The position numbers and the translations under genes are program-made. Shown here piece after piece: positions 60,078 through 64,000 of a DNA stretch of 64,000 nt. A model generated the notes under the pieces. That model was not told the DNA's origin, made no database searches, and worked only from the letters and a program-made list of their open reading frames with translations. The DNA is taken from contig JBJXFG010000106.1 in the NCBI GenBank assembly GCA_046154665.1, positions 10,324-74,323 on the forward strand. The letters are read 5' to 3'. The stretch comes from JAFLCM01 sp046154665 (GTDB taxonomy: Bacteria; Planctomycetota; Phycisphaerae; Phycisphaerales; UBA1924). The stretch's first letter is position 1, and each line of letters starts with the position of its first letter.

Positions 60078-60494
60078 ATGAACCGCCGCTCGAATCGCAC
60101 CATCTTTGCCTCGCTCGCTTCGCTGGCCATCGTCGGCGGGGCGAGCGCCCAGGTCGCCATCGACTGGTTCACCATCGACGGCGGCGGCGGACGCTCGCAG
60201 AACGGCTGCGTTGTTATTGAGGGCTCCATCGGCCAGTGGGACGCCGCCGCTCCCATCTCGGGCGGCACCCTCAACGTCCAGCCCGGCTACTGGAACAACA
60301 CGATCATCCCGCCCGGCTGCCCCGGCGATCTCAACGGCGACGGCCAGCGCAACACTCAAGACCTCGTCACCTTCCTCGGGCGTTTCGGCCAGCCCGCCAC
60401 GGCGTGCAGCACCGGCGACTTCAACGGCGACAGCGCCGTCAACACGATCGATCTGACGTTCTTCCTCGGGCGGTTCGGGAATGCGTGCCCGTGA
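60078..60494 (+). CDS. Small secreted dockerin-like protein
   Basis: 138 residues from the ATG at 60078 (CGGAG upstream). Signal peptide SLASLAIVGGASAQ, a ~55-residue globular segment (VAIDWFTIDGGGGRSQNGC...) and two calcium-binding repeats: DLNGDGQRNTQDLVTFLG and DFNGDSAVNTIDLTFFLG, the second ending in RFGNACP. The same double-repeat ending closes the DUF4394-like protein at 37600. The repeats resemble type I dockerins/EF-hand loops, so a calcium-dependent or surface-assembly role is likely. It stands alone between tRNA-His and a lipoprotein gene. Confidence 0.8.
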   Translation: MNRRSNRTIFASLASLAIVGGASAQVAIDWFTIDGGGGRSQNGCVVIEGSIGQWDAAAPISGGTLNVQPGYWNNTIIPPGCPGDLNGDGQRNTQDLVTFLGRFGQPATACSTGDFNGDSAVNTIDLTFFLGRFGNACP

Positions 60495-60819
60495 TCACGC
60501 ACCGTGCTGCGCAATCCGGAATCCGTCAAATCCGCGCAAGCCGCGTGTGACAGCCGCCTGCTCACTGTGGCGTTTCGATCGCTTGACGTTTCACGCAGCG
60601 AACGATGACCAGACAACGCGGCCGTACTCGGAACGAGCCACGAAATCCACGTCACGATGAGCGACATGAGGGATCATTGACGTGGTGCCACGGGCCGGCG
60701 CTGGGGCGTCGCTCACGCGTCAGCCGTGAGGGGACGCGCAACGAAAAAGCGGAGCGGGTAGAGCCCGCTCCGCCTTGGTTGCCTCGATGGTGATCCGGCG
60801 CGAGCCGAACCCCTTGGGA
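60495..60819. other. Gap of 325 bp with one terminator
   Basis: Apart from the terminator at 60743-60773 nothing clear is seen; short frames lack ribosome binding sites. Confidence 0.6.
60743..60773 (-). terminator. Intrinsic terminator of the lipoprotein gene
   Basis: On the minus strand GCGGAGCGGG-CTCTA-CCCGCTCCGC is a 10-bp stem directly followed by TTTTT, 47 bp after the stop of the lipoprotein gene. Confidence 0.92.
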
Positions 60820-61308
60820 TTACTTGACGAACTTCGCGGCGGCCTCGGTGATCATGGTGCCGAGCTTCTCCGCGCCGCCGAAGGCGTCGCCGGCGACGGA
60901 CTTCAGGTCGGTCGCCGAGGCACCCTTGAGCTTGCCGAGCAGCCCCTCGACATTCTTCCACTGATCCTCGATGCCCTTCACTGCGGCCTCGATCTGCGGC
61001 TTCATGTCCGGGGCGGCGGTCGCGATCGCGCCCTTGATCTTCTCGACGGTGGGCTTCCACTCGGTGAGCATGCCGTTGAGCTTGTCGGTCATGGCACCCT
61101 GGCCGCCCTTCATGAGTTCGTCGAGCTGGCCGGCCATGCCGTCCTTGGCTTTGTTGGCGGCGTCGGTCACGGCATCGCCCGCGCCCTTCGCGGCGTCGGA
61201 CACCTTGCTGGTCGCCTGGTCAACGATCGACTTCCCGTCTTTTTTCTCCTCGCAGCCGACGGCGATCAGGGCGAGCGACGCGGCGGCAACAGTCAGAATC
61301 CGATTCAT
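60820..61308 (-). CDS. Helical lipoprotein
   Basis: 162 residues. The lipobox LIAVGC (Cys19) after a short signal sequence predicts a lipid-anchored protein. The mature part is a series of amphipathic helices rich in Ala, Lys and Asp (KVSDAAKGAGDAVTDAANKA, AGQLDELMKGGQGAMTDKLN), like apolipoprotein or LEA-type repeats. No enzyme motif. Such proteins may coat membranes or protect against stress; the function is not established. Transcribed alone with a strong terminator. Confidence 0.8.
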   Translation of the reverse strand: MNRILTVAAASLALIAVGCEEKKDGKSIVDQATSKVSDAAKGAGDAVTDAANKAKDGMAGQLDELMKGGQGAMTDKLNGMLTEWKPTVEKIKGAIATAAPDMKPQIEAAVKGIEDQWKNVEGLLGKLKGASATDLKSVAGDAFGGAEKLGTMITEAAAKFVK

Positions 61309-61539
61309 GATGCATGCTCCTCAAAAAAGGCAGGTGGTTCACAATCCTCGCGGCGGACGCCGGAGCCCCCTCGGGGGGCCCTGCGAACACCCGCTGCACG
61401 CGAGGGAATCCGAGATGATAGGCACGTCCGAGAACCCGAACTGTCTCCGCACCGAGACATGAAGACTTCTCCGGTCTTGCTCCCTACCCGTTCCGGGGAC
61501 TGAACCGAGCATTCCCAAAGCCCGATACGGAGAGGAGTT

Positions 61540-62943
61540 ATGGAACCCGTCGACCCCGGGACATTCCGACCTGGCGCGCGCTTGCCCGCCGCCCTGTTCA
61601 CGCGACAGGGGGTGAAGCTCCTCACGGCGGAGATCTCGCTGACCGAGGCGATGTGCCGCACGTTAGGGCAGTTCGGCAAGGACGAACTCTTCCTCGCTCA
61701 TTCCATCGACGAACTGCGCCGTGCCGGGATCGTGCGTGCCGCGCCCGCGGCTCTGCTGCCCAAGGCCGGGGGCCTGGCCGAGGCCGATCTGGTCACGCTG
61801 GGGGGCGTGCTGGCGGTCGAGACAGGTGAACCGGTGGAGCCGCACCATCTTGATGCGCTGGAACTCGGTGCCTTTGTGGGCATGGACCAGCGCGACGCGG
61901 CACGCCTGCGGGCGCAGCGGGTGAAGCTCGCCGACGATGTGGCGGCCGACCGCGAGGAGCGTTGGTCGCGGGTGCCGCTGACGATCGCGAAAGACGGGGT
62001 GCTCGCGAACGACCAGGACGAGGGCGACGAGATCATCCCGGCGTCGGAACTTCCGGGCTGGCGGAAAGTGCGTGTCGCGGCGCTTCGGCGCGCGATGGCG
62101 CGGGTGTTGGCGGGGGTGCCGACGGACGTGGCGGAGTTTGAAACGCTGACATCAGAGCTGATCGAAGTGTGTCGGGCCCGGCCATCGCGGTTCGGGCAGG
62201 TGGCGCTCGCCGGCGTCGGGGGCGCTGAGGTCGGGGATTTCCTGCCGGAGCATGCGTACACCGTCGCGGCGCTGTGCGTGGCGATGGGCGTGCGGCTGGG
62301 ATGGGGCGATGAGGCAGTGCGCCACGCGGCGCTGGCGGGGATGCTGAGCGACATCGGCATGGGGCTGATCCCGCGCGCGGTGCGTTCGAGCAAACGCGTG
62401 CTGGACGAGATCGATTCCAACCGGGTCCGCCGACACCCGACCTTCAGCGTCATCCTGCTCGACACCGTCGAGGGTTTGCCCGACGCGGTGACGCTGGCGG
62501 CATACCAGCACCACGAGCGCGAGAACGGGTCGGGCTATCCGCGCGGGCTAAAGACCAAGCAGATCGGCGACCTGGCACGGGCCGTGGCCGCGGCGGACAC
62601 GTTCGCCGCGAGCGTCGCGTCGCGGCCCTACAAACCCGCCAAGCGGCCCTACGACGCGCTCGAGGATCTCATCAATCTCGGGGCCGAGCGGGTGCTCGAT
62701 CGCAAGGTGGTTCGCTCGTTGGTCGAGGCGACGGGGCTGTTCCCGGTGGGGAGCTTTGTGAAGCTGTCGACGGGCGATGTCGCCGAGGTGATTGGGGCCC
62801 ACCCGGAGATGATCGATCGGCCGATCGTGCGGGTGGTGCGGCGCGAGGGTTCTTCGCTGGTGAGCGGCGAGACACTCGACTTGGCGGCGTTCCAGCCGTG
62901 GGACTTGCATGTGATTCTGGCGGCGGATCGGCCTGGCTCTTAG
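61540..62943 (+). CDS. HD-GYP domain protein with an altered HD motif
   Basis: 467 residues. The N-terminal ~200 residues are unrecognised. The C-terminal domain follows the HD-GYP pattern of cyclic di-GMP phosphodiesterases: first His in EHAYTVAALC, RRHPTFSVILLDTVEGLP, HHERENGSGYPRGLK, then AAADTFAASVASRPYK. The central HDxGK, however, reads LSDIGMG, losing the metal-binding His and the Lys, so catalysis is doubtful and a c-di-GMP-sensing or scaffolding role is possible. A PilZ-like or SH3-like C terminus (GSFVKLSTGDVAEVIG) follows. Shine-Dalgarno GGAGAGGAG just before the ATG. Confidence 0.82.
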   Translation: MEPVDPGTFRPGARLPAALFTRQGVKLLTAEISLTEAMCRTLGQFGKDELFLAHSIDELRRAGIVRAAPAALLPKAGGLAEADLVTLGGVLAVETGEPVEPHHLDALELGAFVGMDQRDAARLRAQRVKLADDVAADREERWSRVPLTIAKDGVLANDQDEGDEIIPASELPGWRKVRVAALRRAMARVLAGVPTDVAEFETLTSELIEVCRARPSRFGQVALAGVGGAEVGDFLPEHAYTVAALCVAMGVRLGWGDEAVRHAALAGMLSDIGMGLIPRAVRSSKRVLDEIDSNRVRRHPTFSVILLDTVEGLPDAVTLAAYQHHERENGSGYPRGLKTKQIGDLARAVAAADTFAASVASRPYKPAKRPYDALEDLINLGAERVLDRKVVRSLVEATGLFPVGSFVKLSTGDVAEVIGAHPEMIDRPIVRVVRREGSSLVSGETLDLAAFQPWDLHVILAADRPGS

Positions 62944-63356
62944 GGGCGGCGCTGGAAGCCGAAGTTGTGTTCAAGCACCGACCGGCAAGAGTGGCGCACG
63001 TCTCAGCACGCCCGCCGATCAGCGATGTTCACCCGCGAAGCGGGTGACCGCTGGTTGCCAGATGCGGAGCATCTGGTCAGGCGTCGCCATAGGGAGTTGC
63101 GACCATGAAATGGTCGCGCGGCGCGGTCGCTCGCCCGCGTCGCGGGCGAGATCGGAAATGAGAGCGACTACCAGCGGCTCCGCCGCCGGCAACCATCGGG
63201 CACAAGCTTCGCGTGTGCAAAGAGTGATCTGGTGGGCGAGCGGGCAACCGGCCAGCGTCGGAACAACCCGCGCAAGCGTCACAATCGGAACCGCTTCACC
63301 AAATCAAGGGGCATGAAACTCGCACCGGCGTGTCGTGAATCGGATGCTTGAGGATC
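62944..63356. other. Gap of 413 bp containing a hairpin array
   Basis: No gene is supported. Frames on both strands through 63019-63316 are open, but they run through hairpins and lack ribosome binding sites. The array is listed separately. Confidence 0.55.
63029..63218 (+). ncRNA. Candidate structured RNA: six tandem 3-nt-loop hairpins
   Basis: Hairpins: 63029-63047 (TCACCCGC-GAA-GCGGGTGA), 63058-63076 (CCAGATGC-GGA-GCATCTGG), 63099-63117 (GCGACCAT-GAA-ATGGTCGC), 63130-63150 (9-bp stem, loop GTC), 63174-63186 (GCGGC-TCC-GCCGC) and 63200-63218 (8 bp, one mismatch, loop TTC). GGTTGCC at 63053-63059 can also pair with GGCAACC at 63188-63194, giving a possible multi-branch fold. Strand and transcription are unknown; the region could equally be a cluster of palindromic repeats. 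Confidence 0.45.
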
Positions 63357-63824
63357 ATGAAAGGGAAGCAACTCATCGGGATGGCGATCGGTTTGGCGAG
63401 TGTCTGCTCGTTGCTCTATCGAGCGCCGCAGATCATGGACGCCGTGGGCGGTGGGAAGGCAGGGCTGGCGTGCGGGAACGCCGAGCCGGGCGGGGGGGTT
63501 CCGGTCGGGGGGGTTCCGGGCAGTGCCGTCTCGGGGCTGCTGCAGGCGATCGGCAAGCAGCCGATGCCCAACGGCGACCTCGCGGCGCTCGGGATCCACA
63601 TCAGCGCCACGGACGACGTGAGCACGTCGCCGGATGCGAGCAATCTGCGGATTTTCGGGGCGAATCTGACCGACGCGGAAGCTCAGAAGGCTCTCGAACG
63701 GGCCGCGAAGCAGCACCCGGCGAAGTCCATCAGCGGCGGAAAGGTCGCGACCAACGACGCGGCGAGCGCCACGAAAAAGCTCAAGCAGGCACCAAAGGTT
63801 GTAGTACACAAGCCTGAGGAGTAG
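63348..63824 (+). CDS. Small membrane-anchored or secreted protein
   Basis: 158 residues (155 from the alternative ATG at 63357). One N-terminal hydrophobic segment (IGMAIGLASVCSLLYRAPQI) acts as a signal or anchor, followed by a Gly/Pro-rich repeat (GGVPVGGVPGS). An acidic middle part (DDVSTSPDASNLRIFGANLT) and a Lys-rich tail complete it. Not recognised as any family. It lies after the hairpin array, with nothing identifiable in the following 176 bp. Confidence 0.6.
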   Translation: MRIMKGKQLIGMAIGLASVCSLLYRAPQIMDAVGGGKAGLACGNAEPGGGVPVGGVPGSAVSGLLQAIGKQPMPNGDLAALGIHISATDDVSTSPDASNLRIFGANLTDAEAQKALERAAKQHPAKSISGGKVATNDAASATKKLKQAPKVVVHKPEE

Positions 63825-64000
63825 CGAAGGCTCAGCTCAGCTCGAACGGATCTCGCCCAACAGGTTTCGAGCGAGAGCGAGCCGGTTCTGACCACCCGAA
63901 GCCTTTCCGATCAATTCTCAGGCGAGTTCGGCGCGTCAGGCGTCCGTGCGCCGGCCCTCGCTTGCGCTTCGGGTTCGTGATCGACGCCCGCCAACGAACC

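Noticed and set aside
63019..63282. 87-residue minus-strand frame and an overlapping plus-strand frame
   Set aside because: Both are read through self-complementary hairpins and lack ribosome binding sites; a structured element explains the region better.

Overview
The window is GC-rich, gene-dense chromosomal DNA from a bacterium with an outer membrane (Kdo transferase, Skp/OmpH-like chaperone, RseP). The secreted proteins carry either a PEP-CTERM-like tail ending in an arginine cluster or dockerin-like repeats ending in FLGRFG, and CxxC zinc-ribbon microproteins and TPR-sulfotransferases are present. This mix fits Planctomycetota, most likely class Phycisphaerae. That is an inference from gene content; no rRNA is present.

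Layout. 1-4.7 kb: 3' end of a tricorn-type protease and a 1021-residue membrane-anchored OstA/LptC-like protein. 4.7-11.4 kb (minus): rseP and a purC-sulfotransferase-sulfotransferase operon. 11.6-20.7 kb (plus): a GH10-like protein, then a DNA-damage block of SRAP/YedK, ImuA, ImuB and DnaE2. 20.7-28.6 kb: secreted beta-helix protein, aldose epimerase, Skp-like protein, thrC, a zinc-ribbon microprotein, purA and a PEP-CTERM-like protein. 28.8-36.8 kb: guaA, an antitoxin/Doc pair, aroB, a phosphoesterase and a UvrD-type helicase. 36.9-44.8 kb: two kynurenine-pathway enzymes around a dockerin-like secreted protein, psuG, tRNA-Val, waaA, proB and a Y-family polymerase. 45-56 kb (minus): pyruvate dehydrogenase E1 alpha and beta split by a BrnT-type toxin pair, a GxxExxY gene, acyl-CoA dehydrogenase, two crotonase-fold enzymes, arginine succinyltransferase and an aminotransferase. 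56-64 kb: an SDR, fumC, a DUF433-TIR pair abutting tRNA-His, a small dockerin-like protein, a lipoprotein, a degenerate HD-GYP protein, a run of hairpins and a small membrane protein.

The most unusual feature is pervasive small repeat elements, several of them inside housekeeping genes without breaking the frame. dnaE2 carries an insert of about 660 bp, bounded by inverted period-8 repeats, that encodes a four-helix-bundle protein of the 23S rRNA intervening-sequence type. purA contains a perfect 24-bp inverted repeat built of two 8-bp-stem/3-nt-loop hairpins. uvrD holds related hairpins plus one arm of a period-9 GCGGAG repeat. aroB has two extra segments with hairpin remnants. The same repeat families flank the GxxExxY gene, form an apparently empty cassette between astA and an aminotransferase gene, and fill several intergenic gaps. 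Six tandem hairpins, five of them with 8-bp arms and all with 3-nt loops, stand together near 63.0-63.2 kb.

Toxin-antitoxin or defence-like pairs sit at operon junctions: Doc between guaA and aroB, a BrnT pair between pdhA and pdhB, and DUF433-TIR between fumC and tRNA-His.
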